Assembly (NCBI RefSeq): GCF_900005765.1
Contig: NC_041680.1
Span: 124,001 to 188,000 of the forward strand
Length of the DNA stretch: 64,000 nucleotides
DNA from: Plasmodium relictum
Taxonomy: Eukaryota > Apicomplexa > Aconoidasida > Haemosporida > Plasmodiidae
Reading direction: 5' to 3'
Part shown: piece after piece, positions 12,255 to 24,901 of the stretch
Numbering within the stretch: position 1 is the stretch's first letter
How the letters are laid out: every line of letters begins with the position of its first letter
Made by a program: the position numbers and the translations under genes
Notes under the pieces: generated by a model
What the model saw: only the letters and a program-made list of their open reading frames with translations
What the model was told of the DNA's origin: nothing
The model's database searches: none

Positions 12255-13616
12255 ATGATGTATCTTTTTAAAAAAAATAACCCATTAAATAATTATTCAT
12301 ATAAAAACAATTTAATACAAAAATGTTCAAAGTTAAAATACAAGTTTTTGTATAATCCCTCACTAAATAATTACAGCAATTTAAAAGGAACTAAATTAAA
12401 TAAATTTAAAAGTATTTTTTGTAGTAAGAAAGGAGAAATGTATATAACATATTCTAAGAATTATAAAGGACACAAAGAGTCATATAAAGAAAAAAAAAGC
12501 AATTACGAAGATCTAACATCAAACAAATTCCTATATTACCCAGAAAGTACCTCTTTTCCGTACGTAGCTATATGTATTGTTTTAGGGATGGTAGGAGTTT
12601 CAGCTTTCCTTAAAATTTTGATTTACAATTTAAGGAATTGTGATAATGAAGAGAGCATTTTATTACAAATAGACAAAATATTACATTACTTAGATAACTA
12701 TTTTATAATATATGACTTTGAATCAAATCAAAAGAACATAAATAAAAATATATTTAACATAAAGTATTTAACATCACAATTTTTTACGAATGAAAATTTA
12801 TTACAATGTTTAGTTCAATTATCCACATTTTTTTTAGCTTCTCGTTTCCTTGAAAAGTATTATGGTTCATTAAAATTTCTGTCATTATTTTTAGGTGGTT
12901 CCTTACTTTCCAATCTTATTAGTTTTTATTTTTTTAAATATATTAAGAAAGTAGAATTATTAAATTTTATAGATTTTGTACTTATACATCCTTCAGGTTC
13001 AATGGCTTTTATATGTGCTTTATGCTCATTATGCTTCAAAAATTCTTCCATTTGGAAAGGTATTCCTATACATTGTTCTATATTAATAGTACCTTACCTA
13101 TTTTCAAGTTTCTATGGACTTTTATTGTTATATAAAATTAAGAAATATAATTCTATGGAAGAACATAAGAAAAATGATACAAATATCTATGACAATATAC
13201 AGTTGCAGAATAAAGATACTATTTTAGAAAATAAATTAGAAAAAAATTCACTAAATCATAGAGAAATCAACAATACAAGTGGTGATACAATAAAACATAA
13301 AAATGATATATATCATAAAAATAAAGAAAATTATCATAATAATGATGCTACCCAAAGCAACAAAAATAAAGCTTTAAATACACTAAAGAACTTTTTAATC
13401 ATTAACTCTTGTGATTCTGTCATTCAAAAGAGAAAAAAGGAAAATATGTTTTCCAATAAAAGAATACTAAATCTAAAAAAAGAAGCTATAAAAAATCTTG
13501 ATGAAACAAATAACAAATCGCAGAAAATATTTTTTGGGCTTTCTTCTTCTTTTACTGATATATTTGGAATAATGTTAGCCTCAGCAACATTCTTTTTTTT
13601 TAAATTTTTGAAATAA
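12255..13616 (+). CDS. Rhomboid-family membrane protein, probably a pseudoprotease, 453 aa
   Basis: Single exon. The first 60 residues are rich in Lys/Asn with no Asp or Glu (first acid is Glu61), a mitochondrial or other organellar presequence pattern. A helix at ~99-125 is followed by a rhomboid-like block: SRFLEKYYGSLKFLSLFLGG (about 196-215) matches the family's G-x-x-x-E...G motif. HPSGSMAFICAL follows with Ser247 in the position of the catalytic Ser (normally G-x-S-G; here H-P-S-G). A ~120-residue polar low-complexity loop precedes the last helix. There the catalytic A-H-x-G-G motif should be, but the sequence reads SFTDIFGIMLAS, with no His. The usual H-x-x-x-N pair before the Gly-Glu block is also not seen. 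It is therefore rhomboid-like but probably inactive. It does not match the named ROM proteases I can recall. Either of the two adjacent ATGs could be the start. Confidence 0.72.
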   Translation: MMYLFKKNNPLNNYSYKNNLIQKCSKLKYKFLYNPSLNNYSNLKGTKLNKFKSIFCSKKGEMYITYSKNYKGHKESYKEKKSNYEDLTSNKFLYYPESTSFPYVAICIVLGMVGVSAFLKILIYNLRNCDNEESILLQIDKILHYLDNYFIIYDFESNQKNINKNIFNIKYLTSQFFTNENLLQCLVQLSTFFLASRFLEKYYGSLKFLSLFLGGSLLSNLISFYFFKYIKKVELLNFIDFVLIHPSGSMAFICALCSLCFKNSSIWKGIPIHCSILIVPYLFSSFYGLLLLYKIKKYNSMEEHKKNDTNIYDNIQLQNKDTILENKLEKNSLNHREINNTSGDTIKHKNDIYHKNKENYHNNDATQSNKNKALNTLKNFLIINSCDSVIQKRKKENMFSNKRILNLKKEAIKNLDETNNKSQKIFFGLSSSFTDIFGIMLASATFFFFKFLK

Positions 13617-14313
13617 TTGTACTTTTTTATTTGGAATTAACATTTAACATATGAGCCATTGAATAATTTAAAGAAATATTAAACATATATATTTTATTAC
13701 ATTTTACTGATATATTTAAAATAACCTTTTTATTCTATGCATCTTTTTAAAAATAAATTATTTCAAAAAGAAAATTAAATTATAAAATTCTAAAAATTGT
13801 AATAATCTTTTTTTTATTAAACATCATAAATAAGCCAATATTCATAAAAGCTAATTATATATATATACACCAGTAAAGGCAAAATTTTTCCTACTTAGTA
13901 ATTTATATAAACTTGGGATTTATGCCACTAATTTATTATAACTACATTTATTAATATATTTTTTTAAATTATAAATTTTCATATTTTATCATTACATATT
14001 ATAAATGTTGTAGAATTAAAATATGCATGATTAAAAAAAATAAATAAATATATAAATAAAATAACTATATATTTTTAAAAAAATATGCAATTGCTTTTAA
14101 AATCTTTTAATGTATAAATATGTTAAAAAATATACATTTATTTAATAAGAAAAAAATAAAGATAAAACAAATTAAACAAGAAATATAGGAGTTAATACAA
14201 AAATTAATATATTCCTGGTTTTTAAGCTTATAATACCAAACCTCAATTTTAAAAAAAATCAATTTTCTTATTAAAAAAGAAAAATTAAAAATTTTCATAT
14301 TTTTCTTTCTTAA
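13617..14313. other. Convergent 3' intergenic region
   Basis: About 0.7 kb between two converging stop codons. T/A-rich throughout, with no supported exon. The hydrophobic open frame at 14107-14298 is ordinary AT-rich 3' DNA. Confidence 0.4.
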
Positions 14314-17300
14314 TTATAAATTAAATAATGGTTTTGGTTTTTGCATTAGTTTTGACTTAACCTTTATGGATGACAATGAAGCTTTTCTCTTCACAGATAT
14401 TTGAAGTGAAGCATTTGTATGCTTCGCAATTTCATCAGCTGTCATTTTTTTACTAGAAGAATCAAAATCAGATAAATCAGAATCTAGTAATTTCTGTAGA
14501 ATGCTACTAGGTTTATTTTTTGTAAATTTTGCTGAAGGCTTTTCTAAAAGTATAGATTTATTCTTTGGGTAATTTGTTTTTGATTCTACACATATTTCAT
14601 CCAAAGTTTCATTTTTTCTCTCTTTTTCTATATCTAGGGAAATTTTCCTATTTTTATATTCCAATTTTTTTTCAGAATATTTTGTATCTGTTTCATTTTC
14701 CGAATCAAGAGTATTCTCAGTTTTCAATAATATTCCTTTATTTGAATAACTTTTTAAGTTAATTTTTATAGAATATTTATTAGAATTTATATTTCTTATG
14801 GATTTAATACTTTTTAGTTTCATTTTTTTTTCATTACTATCATCACTGATTTCCTTTTTTACAATTTCCTCATTTTCTTTTTTTTTTTCCTCTAAATCTT
14901 TTTTTTCTGAATTTTTTTCTTCTTTTGAATCGTTTTTTTTTTTATCTAGATCCCCTTTCTCTTTTGAATTTTTTTTTTTTTCTTTTAAATCTTTTTCTAT
15001 CTTCTCTAAATCTTTTATTTCTTTCTTTAAATCTTCCACTTCTTTTAAATCTTTTTTTAGTTCATTTAAATATTCTTCCTTTCCTTTTATATATTCTTTG
15101 TTTTCTAAATTTTTTATCTTTTCCTTTGAACCTTTTTCTTCCTCCTTTGAATACTTTCCTTTTTCACCTATATGTTTCTTTTCTCCTTCTAAATCCCTTA
15201 CTTTCTTCTCTGAATCCTTTTTTTTTCTCCTTGAATCCTTTTCTTCTTCCAATTGATCTATTTCTTTTTCTTCTGAGTATGTTTCTTTTTTTCTTAAATC
15301 ATGCCCTTTTTCTCTTAAATCTTTCTTTTTTTCCTTTTTATATTTCTTTTTCAATTTGGAATCGCTACTTTTTTTCTTTAAATATTTTTCTTCTTTCATT
15401 GAATTCTTCTTTTCATTCTTTATATCTTTTTTTTCTTCTTCTAATTTATTTTCTTCTTTCTTTAAATATTCTTTGTCTTTTAAACATTTTTCTTCTTTTA
15501 TTGAATTATTTTTTTCATCATTTATATCTTTTTTTCCTTCTTCTGATTTATTTTCTTCTTTCTTTAAATTTTCTTTGTCTTTTAAACATATTCCCTCTTT
15601 GTTTGAATCTTTATTTTCACTCTTTAAATAATTTTTTTCTTTCAGTGGATTTTTCTTTTCTTCTTTATATGAATCTTCTTCATTCTTCTTTTCTTCATTT
15701 TCATCTTTTTCTACTTCAATATGTTTATCTTCATTTGATATTTCATCATCTTCATCTTTTTCTACTTCAATATGTTTATTTTCATTTGATATTTCATCAT
15801 CTTCATCTTTTTTAGTTACAAAATTAAATGCATTAAATAAATCCGTGAAGTAATTGGTAACTACATTTTGAGATTCCTAAATTATAAAATTAGTTATGTT
15901 TTTATAAAATTTGTATATAATTAATTTTATAATCAATATATATATAAAATGTAGACATTTATTTAAAATTTTTTTTTTATGAAAAATATATAAACAATTA
16001 TTTTTTTTAATAAGTTTAAGAAAAAATGTGTATAGTGAATCTTTTGTTTCATATATCAAGTATGAAACACCTTTCAAATATATAGCATAAAATTAATATT
16101 TTTCAAATCTTACGTAAAAATTATTAATATAATTTTTTTGTTAGATTCGAATAAAGTATAAAATATTACTTTCAATTAAAATGCACAAAAAGAAAAAACA
16201 CACAATTAAGTTAAAAATACAAAAAATGAATAACTTTATAAATAAAAATATCAATTATAAAGGTATATATATATAAAATGCTCATTTTTAATTTTTTAAA
16301 ACTACCTTTTTTGGATCCTCTATCTTCTGTGATACATTAATTTTAATTTCCTTTTCTGAAAAAAAATTAAAATTTTATTAGAATAATTCTCAATAAATAT
16401 TATGTATATATATAATAAAATATTATTCCTTTTAAGGAGGATTATTGACTCATAAATAATACAAATTTTAATTTATTATTCTTACCATTATTTATAAAAG
16501 CATGCGTTCTTAGGACTGATTCTTTTCTTTTAATAGTTTTTAAATCACAAGAATTAATATTGGGTAGATTGTCTGTAATGTTAACTATGTTTTTATTCTC
16601 ATCATCACATTCATGTAAAATACTATTTGATTCATTTATTTGAGTGTTTCCATTTTTATTTAATTCAAGCATATTTTCTTTAGGAAAAGTTTTTTTTAAT
16701 ATAGCAGGAACTTTTTTTGCATTTTTCTCTTTTATCTTGGATAAATTATTTATTGGAGGTACAATTTTTGTAGGTGTTGTTACTTTAGGGATAGTATTTC
16801 CATTTTTATTATTGATAGATTTTTCATTTAAAATATTATCTGATTCATTTTCATGAAAATCATTATTTTTATTTATCCCAAGAATATTTTCTTTAGAAAA
16901 ATTTGACTTTAATACAGCAGCACTTTTCTTTAAATTTTCTTCTTTTATTTTAGGTAAAATGCTTAGTGGAGCTGCCATTTTTGTAGGTATGTTTTTTTTT
17001 GTAGTATATTCACTTTTTTGTTCCGTTTCTTTTTTTTTTAACAAATTTAATCCACTTTGAGGTAACTTTATTGACATATTCTCTTTTTTTAGATTATTTA
17101 AAATTTTCTTCTCTGGTACTATACATTTCTGCTTTATTTTATTAACTATATCTTTCTCTTTTTTATCGTTATTTAATTTTTGTTCTTTATTATTCATTAT
17201 TTTATTTTCCTGAATTTCTTTGTTTGAATTTTGCTTAAGAAATTCCTTTGTTTCTATATGTTCATTTTTATTCTTTTCCATAATTTGTTTATTAACTAAA

Positions 17301-19538
17301 CTTTTAATGGCAGTATTTTTAGGAATTTCTTTTAAAATATTTTGTTTTGTATCAAAACCTTCTTCAGATAATTCTAATTTTATTTTTTTTTCTTGTAAAT
17401 TTTCCACTACTTTAGGAATTATACTTTTATTATCAATAATGTTTTTATTTATTTTATTTATAATAGGGTTTTTTTTATTTATGTAGTTTTCCTCATGTTT
17501 AACTGGGGGCTTAATTGGAATATTAATACTTTTTTTAATACCATTATTATTATTATTTTCATTTTTTAATGCTAAAATTGGAATTTTTTTCAACACTTTG
17601 GTGAAAGGCTCTTTTTTTAGAGAATTAACTTTTTCCTTTTCCATATGTTTTGAAGTATTTCCATCTTTAATTAGTTTTCTTGGTAGAAATTTTAAAACTA
17701 AGCCATTTTCATTTCCCTTAGGAATATTTTCTTCTTCAATAGTGCATAAATTATATTTTAATGATTTTTCTAAAATATTTTCTCTTTTTTTAATTTTTCC
17801 ATATTCAGTTAAAAGCTCATTTTCGTTTTCGTCAATAGAATAATCATGCTGATGAAAAGTATTCCTTAAGGAAAAATCATTCATTTTATCATTTGATTTA
17901 TATTTTAAATAATTTCTCTTTAAAATATTTGATATATCTGAATTTAATTCCAAAATATTAATTTTATAGATATCATCGTCTTTTAGCATGATTTCATTTA
18001 ATGATGGCTTACAAATATGTGGATCTTTTAATGAAATGGCTCTTAATTTTAGACTTAAAGGTACAAAATTCCATATATTATATAAATTGAGCCATTTTTT
18101 ATCATCAAATAATACAGATAAATATTTTAAGTCATTAGAACTATTTTCCCACACATTACGATATAATAGCCATGACCTATTATTTGTCTCTACGCATAAC
18201 CATTTTAAATCTCTTTTACATAATTCCCACCTATCACCTACCGCTAGCCAACCCTTATCATTTGTTTCAGAAGCTAGCCATTCCAAATCTTGTAATTTAT
18301 GAGAACTGAATTGATAAATTTTATTCTCTTCTTCTTGAATAATTTTTTCATTATTGTTAATTTTATTTTCATTATTTATTTGAGTTAATGTTGCATGTAT
18401 CAATTTTGAACAATGGTATATTTGTTTATCTCTCTAGAAAAATATCATTATGCATATAAAAAAAATAATAAATTTGAAGTATTTTTTTATTCTGGAAAAT
18501 AATTAATTAAATTTTATATGCAGTTATATATATATTGCTACATAAAGCTTTAGAAATTAATTTTTTCTTACCAATGAGATCGAATTTAGTATAGTATGAA
18601 TAAATGGTAAAGTAGATAAGACTAAAAATGTAATATAAAATAAAGTTTCTATTATATATATAAAATATATAATTATTATTTAAAAATATATTCATAATTT
18701 TTTTGAATGACTTTTTTAATTTTTCTTTTTTAACAATATATGTATGTTACCCGTCTTATTTATGTCTGAGCACAGATATTCTATTATGTCACATATAGCA
18801 TTAACAAATACACTTATAAGTTGTATATTTACTTCTCCATGAAACATGTCTTTCTACATTTTTTTTTTTTTTTGAAAATATAAATAAAAAATGTATAGTT
18901 TAAATAAGAATAGTTATTTTTATTTCCAATTATTTTTCTTATTAAAGAAAAATATTAATATTTTGATGAAAATGAAATATTATTTACTATAATTTCCTTT
19001 TCTTACTTTTAAATTGCGTATTTGGTTTTTATACGAGTATATAGTACTTTCATATCTTTTAATTTTTTGGGTAGTTCTAAAATATAAAAAAAAACAATAA
19101 AATTTAAAATTGTCACATTTCTTATCATTTAAATATTTATTTAATTTTAATAATACATTCTTTTATATTCTCTTAGGTCGTCTAATTCTTTTGATGAATC
19201 TCCGTAATTGTTAAAAATATTCTACAAAAAATTAAAATATAAAAAGATGTAATAAAAAAATTATATACTTTTTTATGAAGATTTTATGTTATTTTATTCC
19301 TGATTTAAAATACGTATTAACATTTTTTAAAGGATTTATTTTATATTTTTTTAAATTAAAATCTCGGTGACTCCTGTAAGTATAATTAAAAAAAAAAATC
19401 AAAATAAAAGTAAACATCAAAGAATACATTCTTAATATTTATATAATACATATATATTTTTTCTTCTTACAATAATGTATTTTCTTCTAAAGGATATCCC
19501 ACAAAATTTCCAGATAAAAAATCGTGGTTCATACCCAT
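14314..19538 (-). CDS. Large protein with three 26-residue Trp/Leu repeats and charged repeat tails, 8 exons, 1304 aa
   Basis: Not recognised. Exons: 19538-19471, 19373-19322, 19221-19157, 19076-19007, 18853-18751, 18429-16486, 16355-16306, 15876-14314; all seven introns are GT..AG and total codon count is whole. Residues 1-120 are a compact start (MGMNHDFLSGNFVGYP) then a helical coiled-coil-like stretch. Residues 167-244 are three exact 26-residue repeats of the form D-L-x-W/Y-L...W-L...W. A ~650-residue polar region includes a duplicated ~55-residue unit (KMAAPLSILPKIKEEN / KIVPPINNLSKIKEKN). The final 521-codon exon is Lys/Glu-rich with tandem units of 17 and 34 residues, ending in a basic Ser/Lys tail. 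No signal peptide or membrane helix. The 5' exons are easily missed: the WL-repeat exon has no ATG of its own near its start. A cytoskeletal or pellicle scaffold is possible but only a guess. Confidence 0.82.
15445..15802 (-). repeat. Tandem coding repeats (102-base and 51-base units)
   Basis: Inside the last exon of the WL-repeat gene. A 51-base unit occurs twice in tandem (about 15701-15751 and 15752-15802), encoding 17 residues around DDEISNE-NKHIEVEK. A 102-base spacing links two copies of a 34-residue unit (LKDKE-LKKEENK...) whose matching segments start near 15445 and 15547. Both lengths are multiples of three, so copy changes keep the frame. Confidence 0.75.
18056..18289 (-). repeat. 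Three tandem 26-residue WL repeats
   Basis: Residues 167-192, 193-218 and 219-244 begin DLEWLASETNDKGWL, DLKWLCVETNNRSWL and DLKYLSVLFDDKKWL, each with a further Trp seven residues on. Length is exactly 26 residues each with no gap. The third is most diverged. DNA-level identity is low, so the repeats are old and held by selection on protein. Confidence 0.85.
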
Positions 19539-20824
19539 CTACAACAGAATATTAAAAAATGATTCATTTAGTATAATAAAAATATTTTTAAATTATTTAA
19601 TTTTTTTTTTCATTTCAAATATAAAGCAAATAAAAATTAACCATTATTTTTAATATACTATGCTATGTTTAATGAGTATTATATCAAAATTATTACATCA
19701 CTTTCATAAATTATTGAAAAAAAAGAAATTTGTATTATTTTAATTTATCCAAGTGTTATTATTTGCTTTTAAAAAAAAATAGATATATTTGTCTTAAAAA
19801 TTTAAAGGTATCCAAACATGTTAAAACAATGAATTTATATATTTACTTAAAATTATAAATGAATTCTTTAATATTTTTCTTCTTTGTGAAACATTGTTGA
19901 GTTAACAACGAATAATCTTCGAATTTTTTTTTTTTTTTGTTCTACACACTGCTTAAGCATTTAAATATGAACAAGTTAGCATTAAAAAAGTTGAAAAATA
20001 TAAATTAAAGCTTAATAAAACTTTTTGTAATTTTTTTTTGATAAAATTTTTTATTTAATATAATGATTCTATATAATTTTAGTACTTTTTCTCTTTTTTG
20101 TTATGGCTGTTCTATGTTTTTGTTGCTGTATTTTAATTTTTTTTTTTTTTTCTAAACACCGTGTGCACAATAAAAAAAAAAAAATTAAATAAACTTTGAA
20201 ACATCCATAATAAAAAAAAAAAATAAACAAAAATTAAAATTTAGAAAAAAAGTTAAACATAGAATTCATAAATTTGTATTTAAAAATATTAACATATTTG
20301 GAGCACAATAAAAAAAAAAATGTCTGTATATATATATATGAAGAACTCATTTTAATTATTTTATTTTACAAATTTGTTGTATTTAAAAAAATTATAAAAT
20401 AATAAAAAAAAATATTAATTTTTATATTTTGTTTTCCAAATATAACATTTAAAATGAAATATTTAAGCTAATAAAAAATATATTATTTTAGTGTGTTTTT
20501 ATACTACAGTAAAAGACAATTTTGTTTTTCTATTAAGATTTTTTGTTTCATAAAAAAATTGAACTTCATATTTTTAAAATAAAAGAATAATTCATAAAAA
20601 ATATATATATAGAAATATATATATATATATATATAGAAAACAAAAGTAAAACATAAATGTCATATAAGTTTTTTATGTTTAAAAAAATTTTTAATTATTA
20701 AAATATTTATAATCATAATTTTATATTTTTGTATCAGGTAATATAGACAAATAATTTATATTATATATTTTAATAGATATAAAAATTAAAAAAAAAAATT
20801 TATGAATATTGTATTTATTGTAAG
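19539..20824. promoter_or_regulatory. Intergenic region upstream of the WL-repeat gene, with GTGCAC
   Basis: About 1.3 kb between the start of the WL-repeat gene and the stop of prefoldin 3, both on the minus strand. A GTGCAC hexamer lies at 20163-20168 inside a small GC-richer island, about 625 bases upstream of the WL-repeat start. This is the AP2-I core reported for schizont and invasion genes. No exon is supported. Confidence 0.4.
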
Positions 20825-22269
20825 TTAGCTTTGATTTTCAGTAAGATTGTTTCCTTTATTTCTTTTTTTCATCTCTACGTAGTTATGTATTCTAGATATA
20901 TTAATTTCTGTTGTCGATATTTGTTCATGTAACCATAAAAGTTCTTTGTCCTATTTAAAAATTTTTAAGTAAATGAGAAAATAAAATTATCTAAAAGTAT
21001 ATATAATAATAAATGCACCATACTTAATATATTTTTTTCTCTTCAAAAATAATATTATTTCAAGTTATTCTTTTTTTTTATATATTAATAATTAAAAAAG
21101 AAGAAAGTATAATTATTTAATTAAATTTTAATATTATTTAAAAATGAATATTTTTAAAACATATATTTTAAAGTACCATTTCTTCATAAAGATTGACTGC
21201 TCTATCTAAATGTTGATTCAAGAGATCTAAAGCTTCATTAAATGGAAATTCAACCATTACATTGGCCTAATAAATTTAATATTAAATATGAGTTATTATA
21301 AACATTATAAATGAGCTCTTCAAAATATATGTAACTTAACATAATGTTACTAATATTTGCTAATTTTTATACTCACTCCTAACCACAGAAGAATATTATC
21401 AGTTTTTTCAACTACTCCCCTAGCATATAATGATTCTTCTAGGGGAAAATATAATTCCATATTTTTATTTTCACCCATTTCCTATTAAAAAGACAATTTA
21501 CAATATCGTATATATACATATATATATTTATTATTATTTTAGTAACGTAAATTGTTTAAAACATATATATATATATATATGTTCGTAAAATTAAAATATT
21601 AAATAATATTAATATATTTAATTAAACCTTTCTTTTATAAAGAGCATTTACAACTCTTAAAGCATCCTTTAATTCAGGTATTTTTTTTTCAGTATTCATT
21701 TGTCTTGTTACAAAAGTATGTTCCATAAATTTATATTTCCTAAAAACAAATAAAATCAATTTAATTTCCATTCAATGAGTATATGAAATTTTTTTAAAAT
21801 AAAATAATTCTTTTTTTTATTTCAAAATGTGTATGAGTAGTTTCATTAAATATATTGTGAGAAAAAATAAAAAAAAGGTTTTCATGAAATAAAAATTTTT
21901 AATTCCTTTCATCATATAAAATAAAATAGAATTAATAATGCATAATAAAAATGTTTAATTATTTCAAAATATTAAAATCATATATCTTTTTTATTAATAG
22001 CATATTTACAATAAAAGCTCTTTAGCCAAACGAAGCATAGTTTCCTCATTTCTATTTTGTAAAAATTCTGTTATATGTTCCTGTGTAAAAAACATATAAA
22101 AATTTTTTAGGTAATACTATGATAATTATTATATTTTTATTTCCGGCAAAAAATATTAATAAAAAACTATTATTTAAAAGTTTCATTTTCTTATTTTTCT
22201 AACTATGAATTTTGCTCCTGGAATATTCCTTACAGACTTTGTATTATCAGTTAAATCTTCAAATGACAT
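20825..22269 (-). CDS. PFD3: Prefoldin subunit 3, 6 exons, 189 aa
   Basis: Alpha-type subunit of the hexameric prefoldin co-chaperone, which hands nascent actin and tubulin to the CCT/TRiC chaperonin in the cytosol. Exons: 22269-22204, 22080-22010, 21739-21628, 21481-21377, 21266-21177, 20950-20825, all short and missed by simple open-frame search. The layout is typical: N-terminal helix, linker with the two beta strands (ESLYARGVVEKTDNILLWLG, then ANVMVEFPFNEA), and a C-terminal helix ending WLHEQISTTEINISRIHNYV. That last segment matches the conserved prefoldin 3/VBP1 pattern (T-T-E-x-N-x-x-R-x-x-N). Length fits the family (about 190-200). The start follows a clean upstream stop region, MSFEDLTDN. 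Gene model and identity are both strong. Confidence 0.93.
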
Positions 22270-24304
22270 TTTAATGTAATTTTAGTTAAATAGTATTTTG
22301 TAGTAAAATTATTATAGTTTTATTCAAAATGAAATCATTAAATATAAACTAAAATTTAAAATATCATTTTTTTTTTTATTTTATATAAAACTTTTATTTA
22401 TTTTATTTTATTTTATTTATTTTTTTTTTGTTATTAAATGTTCTTTATATTTACAATAACGAAAATAATAGCATAATTTATATTTATCAAAGAAAAAAAT
22501 TTTTTTTTCTTTTTTTAATTTTATTAAAATATTTAATAACTATAAAATTATTACTGTATAATTCATAGTTTAATTACAAGTTTTTTTGTATGTTCCTTGT
22601 TTTTATTGTCAATGAGAAAATTTAAAATAAAGAAGAGAAATATAATAAAATGTCGATAATATAAAATTATTATCTTTTATTTACAAAACTTATCTTTAAA
22701 TTGTACGTCCTACCTAATATATATTTTTTAAATTTGTTTCTATATAGCAATATAGCATGTTGTTTTATGAATTATGTATTAAAGTTTCACGATTTTTTCT
22801 TTATAATTTTTTTTAAATAAATAATTTTTTTTTTTTATTTTATATTTACTTCACATATTTTTGTAATAGTGAACAAATATTTTTTTTTTTTCTTTTTTTC
22901 TTTTTCATATTTTATTCTCAATTGCTAAGAACAAGTGTTTTAAATTAAATATAAGCAAAGAATTCTCCAATGCACACATTAAGGAATTTTTAAACAATTA
23001 AGAAGAATTGTCTTCTGTTTTAATAAAATTATTAGTGTAAATTAAGTTTTATGAAATAAAATTTTCATATTTTATAAAAGCTGAATAAATTTTAAAATAA
23101 TTTTACTTAAAGCATCAGCAAATATGTTATTTTTGTACTAAGATAAATAGCAAAATAATGAAATAAAAAGAAAAAGTTCACATATATCACAAGATTCTAT
23201 AACTCTTTTTATTTTTCACTAAATATAAAATATATATTATCTCTTGGATATTTCATTTTAAAAGTAAATGATAATTTAAAAAACGTAATTTAAAATAAAA
23301 AATGTGTATAGATAAGAATAAAACAAAAATACTTAATAAAAATGGTGGAATACAAGAAAGCGATAAGTAAAAACATTATAATGAAAAAATGAATATAAAT
23401 TAAAATCCTATAAATTATTAATTGGATTTAAATATAAATCTTGCTTTTCATAATTTCATTGACTTTATTTTTCATTTTGGTATAAAATTATTAAAAGCAA
23501 TAGTTCTACATATCAAATATATTAATATATATACTTGTTTTATTTCAGTTATCAAAATATATCTATAAATAATATTTTATATAACATTTTTATTCATAAA
23601 AATAATAAAAAATTAAAATTTAATAAGATCAAAAAAAAAAAAAAAATATAAATAAAAATTTATGTGAAATATAGTTGTAGGAACATTCTATTATATCTAA
23701 ACATTTTCTTATATTTATAATAAAGAAATAATAAAATATATGAGAAACGAAAAAAAAAAAAATTTTAATTACAAATTTCATGTCTTGTGCTATAATTTTA
23801 TTTTATCTATATTGTTTATTCATCTTCTTTTTATAAAATATTTTATCCTAAAATTTCTTTTTTGGCATATATTTTCTGTCAATATATATATTTTTTATTT
23901 TTAGATATCTAAATTTTAAGGTATTTTAAATATATAGTTTTTCCTTCTAATTCTTATATTATTAGAATAAAAATTTTCCAAATCCAAAGATATTAAAAAT
24001 AATGTGATTTATTAAGCCATTTTTAAATCATAATTTTTTTGTCTATTATTTCAATTTCAAATAAATAAACTAATAATGGACATATACAAACCCTCCTTTA
24101 TTTATTTCAATTACTTATAAAAAATTATTTTATATTTATTAAAATTTATTTTTTTAATAAACACAAGATTAATAATTGTTTACATAAAAAAAAAATATAT
24201 AAATGACTCATTAAATTAAAATTATATATATATATTTCTCTTATTTATTTTCTTACATTAAAATTTTAAATTAAAAGAATATTTTCTTTAGTATTGTCAA
24301 CAAC
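22270..24304. other. Intergenic region between PFD3 and uS8m
   Basis: About 2.0 kb upstream of prefoldin 3 and downstream of the uS8 gene. Long A and T runs; I searched for splice-joined exons on both strands and found none. It holds the prefoldin promoter and the uS8 3' end. Confidence 0.4.
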
Positions 24305-24901
24305 TCAGCAAAAATGTTGATAACCATTATTAACTGCAAATAACATTTTCCCTCCAATCCCCATTCGAATACAATCTCTGTGGCTTATTACACCACAACT
24401 AGTTTGCATAACCCAAAGTCCTGTGTTAAATCGTGTGCGAAACTTAAGTTCATGAGGAGTTAACCATATATCTCTACTTGGTTTAGAAACAACACGAATA
24501 TTTCTTATAACCTAAAGAATAAATATTTATGTAAAAAAAAAAAAAAATATTTTTAGTGAAAAATTCAAAATATCAAACTATTTTACTTCATTATTTATTT
24601 ATTTATAAATGAATTTTTATAGTTATTTTTTTCAAATAAATATTTATATTGAATATTTAATGTATAAGTATTTTAACAATATTATTAAAACGAAAAAAAA
24701 AAAGAATATATCAATTACAGGAGCTCCTTTGTAATGTTTAAGTAGTATATCTATTTTTGTTCCTTTAATTGCAAACCCTCTAATAAGTCCCTCTTTTTGT
24801 AATAATTCAAGAATCTGAACGTTTAACACATGGAAAGGACATTTCTGAGTCATGGAGTCAGTTCGTAATAAAGATACTACCATTTCACATGCCCTCTGCA
24901 T
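24305..24901 (-). CDS. Mitochondrial ribosomal protein uS8, 2 exons, 129 aa
   Basis: Small-subunit protein uS8, which binds the central domain of small-subunit rRNA. Exons 24901-24719 and 24511-24305 with a GT..AG intron, phase 0. The N-terminal half shows the family's opening helix and strand (MVVSLLRTDSMTQKC, ILELLQKEGLIRGFAI). The C-terminal half ends with the signature GLWVMQTSCGVISHRDC then IRMGIGGKMLFAV, equivalent to the bacterial T-S-x-G-I-M-T...G-x-G-G-x-x-L block. Length (129) equals bacterial uS8, unlike cytosolic uS8. The apicoplast normally encodes its own rps8, so a mitochondrial role is inferred. No obvious presequence precedes the domain, as happens in several Plasmodium mitoribosomal proteins. 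Confidence 0.88.

Noticed and set aside
14565-15815. Several plus-strand Leu/Phe/Ser-rich open frames
   Set aside because: They are antisense images of the Lys/Glu-rich last exon of the WL-repeat gene.
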